Shown here: positions 21,102 to 28,589 of the stretch, piece by piece
Layout of the letters: each line of letters begins with the position of its first letter
How positions within the stretch are numbered: position 1 is the stretch's first letter
Assembly (NCBI GenBank): GCA_036307445.1
Contig: JAXJXP010000040.1
Coordinates: 1 to 49,505 of the forward strand
From: HGM11525 sp036307445
Lineage (GTDB): Bacteria; Bacillota; Clostridia; UBA1381
Reading direction: 5' to 3'
Length of the DNA: 49,505 nucleotides
Position numbers and translations under genes: made by a program
Notes under the pieces: model-generated
What the model saw: the letters and a program-made list of their open reading frames with translations, nothing else
Told to the model about the DNA's origin: nothing
Databases searched by the model: none

Positions 21102-21803
21102 TTAGTCATATTTGCACAAAAAATCTATAAATGATTGTGCGTTTTTACGCTTTAATTCGACAGAATATTCCCTCTCGGAAATATTTTCTAAATAATGTGC
21201 ATCAGAATTTGTAAGAATATAAAACTCCTTGTAATCATTTTTCATCTGCTCACGGTTTTTCGCCGTTATTTCGAGAGTTGACACCTCTAAATCGGGTGGT
21301 AAAAATCCGAGATTTGACAAGACCGAATAGCTTGTTCGGTCGATATGTGCGGGAACTGCTGCTCCGCCGTACTTTTTTGCAAGCATTACAACCTCATAAA
21401 TATCCAGTCCTGATGCCGAAACCAATAAATTTTCTTCCTCGCCTACAACCTCGTCAAGCTCGTTCATATAATACTGTCTGCCAAATATTTCAGGGCGGTT
21501 TTTGATAGGATTTATACTGTTTCTTATTTCCCGTTCCATTCTATATGCCTGTTCAAGAGTAGGGAAATAACATACAACGTGTACCTCCTCCAAGGTCTCC
21601 ACCTCCATACCGGGTATAACAAGCAGATTATCACCTGCCGCCGCCATTACCGCCGCCACATTGCCGCAGGAATTATGGTCGGTTACGGCAATCATATCCA
21701 ACCCCTTAATAATTGACATATTCACAATATTATTAGGTGTCATATCACCGTCTCCGCAAGGAGAAAGTGCCGAATGTATATGTAAATCATAGTAAAGCTC
21801 TAT
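21102..21803 (-). CDS. PHP-domain phosphoesterase, probable ATA start
   Basis: 233 residues if it starts at the ATA of 21803. The reading frame then gives (M)ELYYDLHIHSALSPCGDGD, which supplies the first metal motif HxH of PHP domains; from the next ATG at 21743 this essential motif would be lost. Further motifs are VTDHNS, EVETLEEVHV, PAHIDR and SDAH. AGGGGG lies 7 bases ahead of the ATA. PHP proteins are metal-dependent phosphoesterases. This one sits in the hydrogenase cluster between DRTGG and hydC genes; its substrate is unknown. The stop of the DRTGG gene is 11 bases upstream. Confidence 0.85.
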   Translation of the reverse strand: MELYYDLHIHSALSPCGDGDMTPNNIVNMSIIKGLDMIAVTDHNSCGNVAAVMAAAGDNLLVIPGMEVETLEEVHVVCYFPTLEQAYRMEREIRNSINPIKNRPEIFGRQYYMNELDEVVGEEENLLVSASGLDIYEVVMLAKKYGGAAVPAHIDRTSYSVLSNLGFLPPDLEVSTLEITAKNREQMKNDYKEFYILTNSDAHYLENISEREYSVELKRKNAQSFIDFLCKYD

Positions 21804-21814
21804 ATTATCGCCCC

Positions 21815-22147
21815 CTATATTCCAAGCCTGCTCAGTGCTGCCGCAAGCTCATACGCTGATTTCTCAGTGGAAAGGATGGGCATACCCTCAGTATCAGCTC
21901 TGGTTTTCGCCGTGTCATCAGGCTCCTGCCCGTCGCAGAGAATTACGCACGCACCCTCTGCAAGCACAGAAACGGCTACTATGTTTACGTTGGTCTGTAT
22001 GGTTATCCACACATTGTTTTCCTTAAGACTGCTCATAGCAAGGCTTAAAAGGTCTCCAATATAGCAACCGCTCACCTCACCATCGACCCCTGCTGCTCCC
22101 GCCAAAACATTCAGGTTCAGCGATTCAATTATGTCCTTAACCTTCAC
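21815..22147 (-). CDS. DRTGG-domain protein (second copy)
   Basis: 110 residues. A DRTGG-like domain (VKDIIESLNLNVLAGAAGVD at the start, GCYIGDLLSLAMS in the middle, CDGQEPDDTAKTRADTEGMP near the end). DRTGG domains are small alpha/beta modules seen in sensory or CBS-linked proteins; the ligand is not firmly known. The gene overlaps no neighbour but follows the HydS-like gene by 1 base, so they are translated together. It resembles the first gene of the cluster (23878-24240), probably through an old duplication. Confidence 0.85.
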   Translation of the reverse strand: MKVKDIIESLNLNVLAGAAGVDGEVSGCYIGDLLSLAMSSLKENNVWITIQTNVNIVAVSVLAEGACVILCDGQEPDDTAKTRADTEGMPILSTEKSAYELAAALSRLGI

Positions 22148-22148
22148 C

Positions 22149-23441
22149 TTATTCGCTCCTTTCCTCCCTTAATTTCTCATATTTTTCCTTAAAGTCCAGC
22201 ATTCGCTCTTTAAGGCGGAACACACAATCGTCAGGATTTGCATAACCCTTTACCACATCCTCCGCAAAGCACCGACAGCTCGGTGAACCACACGATCCGC
22301 AATCAAGCCCCGGAAGATTATCGCAAAACTCGTCTATTTTCATTATCATTTCCATAGCTCGTTTCATATCGGTGTTAAGCTTCATAACCGGACGGTAAAC
22401 TACCGGTTTTTCCCAATACATATTAATGTCTTCATCAATGCTCTCGCCCACATCTTCAATGGGTTTGACTAACGTCGTAAGCCTTGACCTTGCCACAAAA
22501 TTATTCTCAGCCGTTAGCGGACCGCCGACGCAGCCTCCGGGGCAGGCAAGTGCCTCTATGTAGTCAATATCCTCAAGCTTTTCGTCGTCCATATCCTCAA
22601 GAACACGAATAACATTGTCTATACCGTCAACCGAAATATTTCTCTCGGTGTGTGTTGCATTCGCCTCACCGCCAGAAACCGCCCACAAGATACTCTCTTT
22701 GCCCGAAACACTCGCACGGTCAATATCCTCTTCGCTCATTTTGCCTATCTGCTGTGCCATCTTAAGATAAACCTCTTTCATCGACACAACAAAATCAACC
22801 TCGGACTTACCCTCAGTTCTGGCAAGACGTACCTCAGTAGCTTTAGCCGCGCACGGACTTACAAAGATAACTGCAATTTCCTCCGGCTTTAATCCAGTCT
22901 TTCGGACAGCTTCTCTTCGCGCCATTGCAGCCGCAAGCTCCATAGGAGCTTTCAGGGGTATAATATGGCTGATAAGATTTGGGAAACGTATCGTTATAAG
23001 CTTTACCACCGCAGGACACGCCGACGAAATGGTGGGCTTTAAAAGCTCACCCGATTTTAAAAGCTCTCGGGTTTTTTCACTCACTGCCTGAGCACCCCTC
23101 GAAACCTCAAAAACATCATCAAATCCAACTTTTCTTACCGCCGAAAGTATCATACCAATATTCTCTGCCCTCGAAAACTGTCCGTAAAATGCAGGTGCAA
23201 TAAGTGCAACCTTATATTTGTATGTATCAGGTATATCCAGACTGTCCGTTACTGCTTTTTTCGCATGATAAGGACATACCCTTATGCACACTCCACAGTC
23301 AATACAGCGTTCTTTAAGAATTTTAGCTTTGGAGTTCTGTATGCGAATAGCCTGAGTGGGGCAGTTTTTAAGACAGTTGGTACAGCCCTTGCATATATCT
23401 TGGTCAAGTGTTACCGAATGCCACTCCTTTTTTTCGCCCAT
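22149..23441 (-). CDS. HydS-like [FeFe] hydrogenase domain protein (putative sensor)
   Basis: 430 residues. Two [4Fe-4S] motifs (C17-C27, C46-C56) lead into an H-cluster domain with L1 SSACP (139-143), L2 SPCAAK (195-200) and L3 ACPGGCVGGP (C300, C304). A last Fe-S motif CGSCGSPSC with C406 fits the FeS (4Fe-4S) domain of PF04060. The alanine ahead of the L1 cysteine replaces the proton-transfer cysteine of catalytic enzymes, as described for the putative sensory enzyme HydS. The PAS domain usual in HydS is absent. It likely senses H2 or redox state and passes this to the neighbouring ATPase and DRTGG proteins; this is inference. Confidence 0.9.
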   Translation of the reverse strand: MGEKKEWHSVTLDQDICKGCTNCLKNCPTQAIRIQNSKAKILKERCIDCGVCIRVCPYHAKKAVTDSLDIPDTYKYKVALIAPAFYGQFSRAENIGMILSAVRKVGFDDVFEVSRGAQAVSEKTRELLKSGELLKPTISSACPAVVKLITIRFPNLISHIIPLKAPMELAAAMARREAVRKTGLKPEEIAVIFVSPCAAKATEVRLARTEGKSEVDFVVSMKEVYLKMAQQIGKMSEEDIDRASVSGKESILWAVSGGEANATHTERNISVDGIDNVIRVLEDMDDEKLEDIDYIEALACPGGCVGGPLTAENNFVARSRLTTLVKPIEDVGESIDEDINMYWEKPVVYRPVMKLNTDMKRAMEMIMKIDEFCDNLPGLDCGSCGSPSCRCFAEDVVKGYANPDDCVFRLKERMLDFKEKYEKLREERSE

Positions 23442-23462
23442 CAGGATTACCCTCCCTTTCTG

Positions 23463-23885
23463 CTATACTATTACCGACAGAGTTACGGTAGTACCCTTTC
23501 CGGGAATCGTATCTATTTCCATTTTATCGGTATATTTTTTCATATTCGGAAGCCCCATACCTGCACCGAAGCCAAGCTCTCTGACGGTGTTTGATGCAGT
23601 AGAAAAGCCCTCCTGCATCGCTTTGTCCAAATCAGGTATACCGGGACCCGTATCCTTTAATATCACAACAACGCTCTCGGGCGAAATTTCCACGTCAATA
23701 GTTCCGCCGTTAGCGTGAATTACCATATTTATTTCACCCTCGTACATCGCAATGGCGACTCTCCTTATAACCTCAGGAGCAAAGCCTAGCTGCTTAAGGG
23801 TTTTCTTGACCTTTGACGAGCATTCTCCTGCAATAGTGAAATCCGAGCCGTCCACATCAAAATGCAGTTTTAATCCGTCAGCCAT
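23463..23885 (-). CDS. RsbW/SpoIIAB-like ATPase
   Basis: 140 residues from the ATG at 23885, which has GAGGTG 8 bases ahead. The fold is the compact GHKL ATPase of anti-sigma factors: N box AMYEGEINMVIHA, G1 DTGPGIPD, a glycine-rich GFGAGMGLPNMKKY and final GKGTTVTLSV. RsbW-type proteins bind ATP and hold or phosphorylate a partner. No sigma factor or STAS antagonist gene is near, so its partner may be the DRTGG or HydS-like protein. It overlaps the upstream DRTGG gene by 8 bases. Confidence 0.9.
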   Translation of the reverse strand: MADGLKLHFDVDGSDFTIAGECSSKVKKTLKQLGFAPEVIRRVAIAMYEGEINMVIHANGGTIDVEISPESVVVILKDTGPGIPDLDKAMQEGFSTASNTVRELGFGAGMGLPNMKKYTDKMEIDTIPGKGTTVTLSVIV

Positions 23886-24240
23886 TTTGAGCACCTCTTT
23901 TCTTGCCTACAAGACCGTTTGTGTAAAGTTCTCCGGCGGCAATATATAAGGGATACTCCGTTGACATAAGCACCATATCCTTCGCCTCTGCCATATTGAT
24001 AAGTGCCTCATCAGGCTCTTTTCCGCGCACAAATACGATAGCTGTTATATCCATCATCTCAGCAGTACGTATTACCTGAGGATTCATAAGGCCTGTCAAA
24101 AGCAGTGCCCTGTCCTTCACAAACGCAAGTACATCACTCATCAAATCAGAGCCACAGGCAGAATTAACCTCGTGCTCGAGCAAATCCTCTCCCGCAAGTA
24201 CCTTGGCATCAAGAATTTCCCTAACCTCGCTAAGTTTCAT
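23878..24240 (-). CDS. DRTGG-domain protein (first gene of the cluster)
   Basis: 120 residues from the ATG at 24240 (AAAGGAG 9 bases ahead; an ATG at 24249 touches the ribosome site). It has the DRTGG-like sequence KLSEVREILDAKVLAGEDLL, a GSDLMSDVLAFVKD part, VFVRGKEPDEALINMAE and a final STEYPLY segment, parallel to the copy at 21815-22147. It is the first gene after the promoter at 24282-24310. The conserved pairing of two DRTGG genes with HydS-like and GHKL proteins points to one signalling unit. Confidence 0.85.
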   Translation of the reverse strand: MKLSEVREILDAKVLAGEDLLEHEVNSACGSDLMSDVLAFVKDRALLLTGLMNPQVIRTAEMMDITAIVFVRGKEPDEALINMAEAKDMVLMSTEYPLYIAAGELYTNGLVGKKRGAQNG

Positions 24241-24281
24241 TTTTCTCATCTCCTTTGGAGTATATTTTGAATATTAACTAA

Positions 24282-24310
24282 ATTATACAATATTTTCTTC
24301 ATTTAATCAA
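24282..24310 (-). promoter_or_regulatory. promoter of the hydrogenase cluster
   Basis: Minus strand: TTGATT (24310-24305), a 17-base spacer, TATAAT (24287-24282), about 42 bases ahead of the first DRTGG start. No other strong promoter is seen until the weaker one before hydC. Confidence 0.7.
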
Positions 24311-24333
24311 TAGATTTGATAAATATACACAAA

Positions 24334-24362
24334 AAAACTGTTGTATTAACTACAACAGTTTT
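24334..24362 (-). terminator. terminator of noc
   Basis: AAAACTGTTGTA (24334-24345) and TACAACAGTTTT (24351-24362) form a 12-bp stem with a 5-base loop, followed on the minus strand by a run of T. It ends noc and isolates the hydrogenase cluster. Confidence 0.88.
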
Positions 24363-24367
24363 GCGTC

Positions 24368-25171
24368 TTATACCTGTTCACCTGTTTTTACTGTGATTTT
24401 ATATTCTATGCCCCAGTCGTACTCCTTCTTTTCCATATCCGCTGGTGCACCGGCCTCACGGATTAAATCAAGGGCACGTTTGACTGTGTTTGTAAACATT
24501 CTAAGGTCTGTACGGCTGGCAATTTTAACCTTGCCTCTGCCATCACGCTGTGTTCGAAGCATAGCTTTTACCAAATCTTCTGTCTGCGTTATACTAAGAT
24601 GCTTGCGGCAGACTTCTTTTGCCGCTTTAATCTGACTTTCTTCATCAGATAGATGTAAAAGTGCACGGGCATGCCGCTCACTCAAGTTATATTCTCTTAC
24701 AAGTCTTTTAACCCTTGGTGGCAGCTTTAAAAGCCTTAGCTTATTTGCAACCGTAGACTGAGATTTTCCTATCTTCTGCGCCAGCTCCTCCTGAGTAAAA
24801 CCCCGTTCAGAAATCAGCTTTTTGTAGCCCTCCGCAATTTCAAAAAAGCACAAATCCTCACGTTGAAGATTTTCCAAAAGCGCTATCAGTGCCGATTTTT
24901 CCTCGTCGGCATTTATTACTATCGCAGGAATGGTATCAAGCCCCACATTTTCCGAGGCTCTAAATCTTCGCTCTCCTGCCACAATTTCGTACCCGTCAAA
25001 CACCTTTCTTACCGTTATCGGCTGAATAACGCCAAACTCCTCTATCGAAGCTGACAGCTCCTCCATAGCAATAGTGTCAAAGTGTTTTCTCGGTTGATTA
25101 GGATTAGGCCTGATTGAAGTCATAGGCAAGCTGTACACCCGCATACGCTCATCCGGCTTCTTTTTGAACAT
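24368..25171 (-). CDS. noc: nucleoid occlusion/ParB-family protein
   Basis: 267 residues from the ATG at 25171. The ParB/Noc fold is plain: SIRPNPNQPRKHF, the CTP-binding motif GERRFRAS (66-73), ENLQREDL (100-107) and the helix-turn-helix TQEELAQKIGKSQSTV (126-141). The gene sits next to rsmG as noc does in Firmicutes, so it is called Noc, a protein that binds chromosomal sites and blocks division over the nucleoid; a Spo0J role cannot be excluded. The frame extends upstream to 25270 with a Pro-rich run, but that region holds inverted repeats and is judged leader. The ribosome site is weak. Confidence 0.88.
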   Translation of the reverse strand: MFKKKPDERMRVYSLPMTSIRPNPNQPRKHFDTIAMEELSASIEEFGVIQPITVRKVFDGYEIVAGERRFRASENVGLDTIPAIVINADEEKSALIALLENLQREDLCFFEIAEGYKKLISERGFTQEELAQKIGKSQSTVANKLRLLKLPPRVKRLVREYNLSERHARALLHLSDEESQIKAAKEVCRKHLSITQTEDLVKAMLRTQRDGRGKVKIASRTDLRMFTNTVKRALDLIREAGAPADMEKKEYDWGIEYKITVKTGEQV

Positions 25172-25223
25172 CTGCAAAAGCCTGCACCCCTTTTCTTTAG
25201 TTATCCATCTATAAGGTGGAAGG

Positions 25224-25305
25224 TGTAAGACGGCAGGCGGCGGGGGCACATACCGCAAGATTGGGAGCATCAGGTATGTATTTTGAACCGTCAGACCGTC
25301 TTACA
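25224..25305. repeat. nested inverted repeats in the noc leader
   Basis: TGTAAGACGG (25224-25233) and CCGTCTTACA (25296-25305) are perfect inverted arms; inside them ACATACC and GGTATGT (near 25249 and 25273) form a second pair. The 82-bp unit could be a structured 5' leader of noc or a short MITE-like insertion with terminal inverted repeats. Confidence 0.6.
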
Positions 25306-25374
25306 TTTTTGATTATAGCACAATATTCCAAAAATGAAAGACTTTTTGCCCGACAGAAAACGACATTTTTTTAG

Positions 25375-26106
25375 TTATTTGGCACCCTTCTTCAAATTAT
25401 AACATCCTCCGATAGGAGATTTTGCCGCAATTCCTGCTTTTCTGGGGTATTGCATCGGAGTATGTCTTACTTTTTTTACAATAATTATCTTGTGTTCCAA
25501 GTCGGTAAACGGGATTTCTGCCGAAAAGATACTCTCAACCTTGCCGCCAAGGACTTCAATTGCACGTTTTGCCGCCGATAGCTCCTCGTCCGCAAGAGGA
25601 CCTTTAAGTGCCAGAAAATATCCGCCGACCTTCACAAAAGGCAGACAAAGCTCGGACAAAACCGTCATATTAGCAACTGCTCTCGACACAACCGTGTCAA
25701 ACTGCTCACGCATAAGTCTTCCGCCGTCCTCTGCACGCGAGTGAACGGTTTTTACGTTTTCTAATCCAAGCTCCGCACAAACATTATCTAAAAATGTAAG
25801 CCGTTTTTTAAGCGAATCCAGAAGTGTAAGCTCAATTTCCGGCTTCATAATTTTCAGAACAAGTCCCGGAAAACCCGCACCGCAGCCAATATCTGCTACT
25901 TCCCCCCTGACCTTGCCCGTTACAAGGGCCGTCATACTGTCAAGAAAGTGCTTTGTAGCAATGCCCTCACTGTCAGTTATGGCAGTTAAGTTCATCTTCT
26001 CATTCCATTCGACAAGAATCCTGGCATAGTCCAAAAGCTTAGCTGTTTTTTCCTCGTCAATACCGATATTAAGCTTTTCACAGCCTGTTAGTAAAATTTC
26101 TTTCAT
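25375..26106 (-). CDS. rsmG: 16S rRNA (guanine-N7) methyltransferase RsmG
   Basis: 243 residues. It has a helical start (LLDYARILVEWNEKMNLTAI), then the SAM motif DIGCGAGFPGLVLKI, TLLDSLKKRLTFLD, and SRAVANM, all typical of RsmG (GidB), which methylates G527 of 16S rRNA. The length and motifs are normal; the final 20 residues (AAKSPIGGCYN) contain the conserved PIGG ending. GGGGGA precedes the ATG. It lies upstream of noc in the same direction, the usual Firmicutes arrangement. Confidence 0.96.
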   Translation of the reverse strand: MKEILLTGCEKLNIGIDEEKTAKLLDYARILVEWNEKMNLTAITDSEGIATKHFLDSMTALVTGKVRGEVADIGCGAGFPGLVLKIMKPEIELTLLDSLKKRLTFLDNVCAELGLENVKTVHSRAEDGGRLMREQFDTVVSRAVANMTVLSELCLPFVKVGGYFLALKGPLADEELSAAKRAIEVLGGKVESIFSAEIPFTDLEHKIIIVKKVRHTPMQYPRKAGIAAKSPIGGCYNLKKGAK

Positions 26107-26124
26107 TTATTATCCCCCGATATG

Positions 26125-26153
26125 TTGAATTTTTTGTCAAATTATGGTAAAAT
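26125..26153 (+). promoter_or_regulatory. promoter of the small XRE regulator
   Basis: TTGAAT (26125-26130), a 17-base spacer and TAAAAT (26148-26153), in the divergent space between rsmG and the XRE gene. Confidence 0.6.
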
Positions 26154-26185
26154 ATCAAAAGTTTATATTTAAAGGAGTAGTAGTT

Positions 26186-26383
26186 TTGAAAACGTGTACA
26201 TTACAATTGCAGTATTACCGCGAGCTAAATAGGCTATCGATAAGAGAGCTTGCTTTTCTACTTCAGGTATCACCTGCAACAGTGATAAATTATGAAAAGG
26301 GCAATACCTTTCCCACAATGGATATGGTAATACGTCTGGCACACATTTTAAATACATCTACCGACCAGCTGCTTGGTATATAA
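26186..26383 (+). CDS. small XRE-family transcriptional regulator
   Basis: 65 residues starting at TTG 26186, chosen because AAAGGAG (26171-26177) lies 8 bases ahead; the earlier ATG at 26144 lies inside the promoter. The whole protein is one helix-turn-helix: YYRELNRLSIRELAFLLQVS, PATVINYEKGNTFP and LAHILNTSTDQLLGI. It has no effector domain and stands alone between rsmG and the PHP gene. The target is unknown, perhaps its own promoter. Confidence 0.85.
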   Translation: MKTCTLQLQYYRELNRLSIRELAFLLQVSPATVINYEKGNTFPTMDMVIRLAHILNTSTDQLLGI

Positions 26384-26459
26384 ATCCTGCAAGCCGATCA
26401 TTTATATAATCATACCTTGCGAAAAATAATATGTCAAGGAAAAATTAAGCATTACTATG

Positions 26460-26488
26460 TTGAAAAGTGGGTAAAATCGTGCTATACT
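26460..26488 (+). promoter_or_regulatory. promoter of the PHP/GIY-YIG transcript
   Basis: TTGAAA (26460-26465), a 17-base spacer and TATACT (26483-26488), 31 bases ahead of the PHP start codon. Confidence 0.7.
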
Positions 26489-26519
26489 GAACATACTAAC
26501 AGAAACGGAGACAAATCAT

Positions 26520-27176
26520 ATGATACAGGATTTGCACAATCACACATATCTCAGCTATGACGGCACCGAAACTCCCGATGCCTTGATTGATAATGCCATA
26601 AAGAACGGAATTGATATTATCGGCATCACAGACCATCAGTTTACCGATAGCTTTAATTTTAACAACTATATAAAATTGCTTCAGGAATCAAAAGACCGTT
26701 ACAAAGGCAAATGTCAGGTAAAAGCCGGACTTGAGATAGGCACCAGACCAAAGCCGGATAATTTCCTTGCAAAAACCTCTTCGGGACTACTGGATTATTG
26801 CCTGTTTGAATGTCTTGACAGCAACACAGGCATGGACTTATATGAGTTCCTTGAATGGAGAAGGCTTTTTCCCTGCCCTGCAGGTCTCGCCCACACCGAC
26901 ATTTTCGCACTCGGAGAACGGTACGGTGTTGATATATTCAAAATAATGAAAGAAAATAATCTTTTCTGGGAAATAAACATTTCGGGCAATTACAATTATT
27001 ATTATGACTTTATTTCAAACCCCAAAAAACGAAAAGCTGTAGCAGAGAGCGGAATTACTTTAAGCATCGGCTCGGACACGCACAGGCTTTATGAATTCAG
27101 CAAAGCAAAGCTGATATCCGCAAACGAGCTTGCAGATATGTTGGGAAATCCGATAATTTTTGTCAAGGAGTGGTAA
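26520..27176 (+). CDS. PHP-domain metal-dependent phosphoesterase
   Basis: 218 residues. The PHP motifs are complete: DLHNHTYLSYDG at the start, GITDHQF, GLEIGTRP, GLAHTDIF and SIGSDTHRL near the end. The chain is of the compact type (HisK/PolC-like PHP) without a DNA polymerase. Such proteins hydrolyse phosphoesters such as histidinol phosphate or small nucleotides; the substrate cannot be told. The ATG has ACGGAG ahead. The end overlaps the frame of the GIY-YIG gene. It is unlike the hydrogenase-cluster PHP protein. Confidence 0.9.
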   Translation: MIQDLHNHTYLSYDGTETPDALIDNAIKNGIDIIGITDHQFTDSFNFNNYIKLLQESKDRYKGKCQVKAGLEIGTRPKPDNFLAKTSSGLLDYCLFECLDSNTGMDLYEFLEWRRLFPCPAGLAHTDIFALGERYGVDIFKIMKENNLFWEINISGNYNYYYDFISNPKKRKAVAESGITLSIGSDTHRLYEFSKAKLISANELADMLGNPIIFVKEW

Positions 27177-27424
27177 ATATCTATTATACATACCTTTTAG
27201 AATGTGCAGACGGCACGCTCTACTGCGGTTATACCACAGACGTAGACGCAAGGGTGAAAACTCACAACAGCGGCAAGGGAGCAAAATATACCAAATCACG
27301 CCTTCCGGTAAAGGTTGTCTGGTCCAAAGCTCTTGACACCAAGTCGGAGGCAATGAGTCTTGAAGCAAAAATCAAGCGCCTTACCCGAGAGCAGAAGAGA
27401 AAGCTTATAAACAGCATATCTTAA
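27170..27424 (+). CDS. GIY-YIG nuclease-superfamily protein (UPF0213-like)
   Basis: Up to 84 residues. The motif YYTYLLECADGTLYCGYT is the GIY-YIG core, followed by RVKTHNSGKGAKYTKSRLPV and the helix LEAKIKRLTREQKRKLI with the catalytic-site Glu. The short UPF0213 family has no proven substrate. A GTG start at 27170 would overlap the only ribosome site (AAGGAG, 27165-27170); the ATC at 27179 sits 8 bases after it and gives (M)YYTYLLEC, the usual family start. I give the longer coordinates but favour the ATC. Confidence 0.9.
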   Translation: MVNIYYTYLLECADGTLYCGYTTDVDARVKTHNSGKGAKYTKSRLPVKVVWSKALDTKSEAMSLEAKIKRLTREQKRKLINSIS

Positions 27425-27437
27425 CTGATATGCTGTT
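27410..27437 (+). terminator. hairpin at the end of the GIY-YIG gene
   Basis: AACAGCATATC (27410-27420) pairs with GATATGCTGTT (27427-27437) around the stop codon. Only short T stretches follow, so termination may be partial. Confidence 0.5.
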
Positions 27438-27466
27438 ATTATTAAACACAAAAGGATGGGGTTTAA

Positions 27467-27829
27467 GTGAAATATTTAATGCAGTTTGGTATAATAATTG
27501 CGGTCAGCTTTGCAGGCGAGTTACTCTATCATTTTATACCGCTTACAGTTCCGGCGAGCATTTGGGGACTTCTTATAATGCTCGTTCTTCTTATGTCGGG
27601 TATTTTGAAGCTTGAGAAGGTAGAAAATGCCGCCGACTTTTTAATCACTATAATGCCGCCTATGTTTATCCCTGCAGTTGCCGGGCTTCTCGATTCATAC
27701 AAAATCATACAGTCGGACATTCTTGCTTTTATTGTAATAAATGTTATTACCACTATAATTGTTATGGGTATATGCGGCAGAGTTGCACAGGCAATTCTAA
27801 GACGAAAGGAGAAAAAAGATAATGAATGA
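27467..27829 (+). CDS. lrgA: LrgA/CidA holin-like membrane protein
   Basis: 120 residues from GTG 27467 (AAAGGATGGGG ahead). Four transmembrane helices and the conserved IPLTVPASIWGLLIMLVLL and MPPMFIPAVAG segments identify the CidA/LrgA family. With LrgB it forms the membrane system tied to murein hydrolase export and pyruvate transport control in Gram-positive bacteria. The basic tail RRKEKK stays inside. The gene overlaps lrgB by 8 bases. No LytSR regulator is next to it. Confidence 0.93.
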   Translation: MKYLMQFGIIIAVSFAGELLYHFIPLTVPASIWGLLIMLVLLMSGILKLEKVENAADFLITIMPPMFIPAVAGLLDSYKIIQSDILAFIVINVITTIIVMGICGRVAQAILRRKEKKDNE

Positions 27830-28520
27830 GCTTTTTCAAAATTCTCTTTTCTTCGGGGTGTTTCTAAGCCTTTTCGCTTATTGGATAGGTCTGCTTATCA
27901 AAGAAAAATTAAAATCACCTCTGCTTAATCCGATGCTTATTGCGGTTGTTCTGGTAATTGCATTTCTCCTTATTACAGGCACAAGCTACGAAACCTACAA
28001 CAACAGTGCGAAGTATCTTTCCTATTTAATAACACCTACAACTGTATCTCTTGCAATACCTCTATACAGGAGACTCAGTATTCTCAAGAAAAATCCAACA
28101 GCGATAATTATGAGCCTTGCAAGCGGTGTTATCTCTTGCCTGATTTCGATATATGCTCTTTGTATTTTAATGAAGTGTAATTTCGAGGTGTATGCTACGC
28201 TTATACCAAAATCAATTACAACAGCAATAGGAATTGACCTTTCCACCGAGCTTGGCGGAAATGCGTCGCTTACAGCAACGGCGATATGTATTACCGGCTT
28301 AACCGGAACTATTTTTGCAGATATTATCCTAAAGCTGTTCCGCATAACTCATCCCGTTGCAATGGGGCTTGCTATCGGATGTTCAGCCCACGCACTCGGC
28401 ACAACACATGCAATGGAGCTTGGCGAAATACAGGGAGCAATGAGTTCGCTTGCAATTGTCATTTCCGGACTTATGACCGTTATCCTCGGCCCTCTTTTTG
28501 CATCATTGCCGCTCTCCTGA
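27822..28520 (+). CDS. lrgB: LrgB/CidB membrane protein
   Basis: 232 residues with about seven transmembrane helices. The conserved phrases LNPMLIAVVLVIAFL, TPTTVSLAIPLYRR, PKSITTAIGIDLS and SAHALGTTHAMELGE are diagnostic for LrgB/CidB. It works with LrgA at the membrane, in cell-lysis control or pyruvate uptake. Overlap with lrgA and a GAAAGGAG site support one operon. Length is normal. The promoter of the pair was not identified with certainty. Confidence 0.95.
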   Translation: MNELFQNSLFFGVFLSLFAYWIGLLIKEKLKSPLLNPMLIAVVLVIAFLLITGTSYETYNNSAKYLSYLITPTTVSLAIPLYRRLSILKKNPTAIIMSLASGVISCLISIYALCILMKCNFEVYATLIPKSITTAIGIDLSTELGGNASLTATAICITGLTGTIFADIILKLFRITHPVAMGLAIGCSAHALGTTHAMELGEIQGAMSSLAIVISGLMTVILGPLFASLPLS

Positions 28521-28551
28521 TAGATTTATCACATAATTTTTGTCATTTTTG

Positions 28552-28580
28552 TTGATAATAGTCGAATTCTGTGATATAAT
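28552..28580 (+). promoter_or_regulatory. promoter giving a leaderless glycosylase mRNA
   Basis: TTGATA (28552-28557), a 17-base spacer and TATAAT (28575-28580). The next ATG is at 28590, so transcription would begin about 2-3 bases ahead of the start codon; there is no Shine-Dalgarno sequence between. Confidence 0.75.
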
Positions 28581-28589
28581 ACCTTCGTT

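Noticed and set aside
25172..25270. Longer Noc with a Pro-rich N terminus
   Set aside because: The extension lies over inverted repeats, has no family counterpart, and the conserved protein begins at MFKKK.
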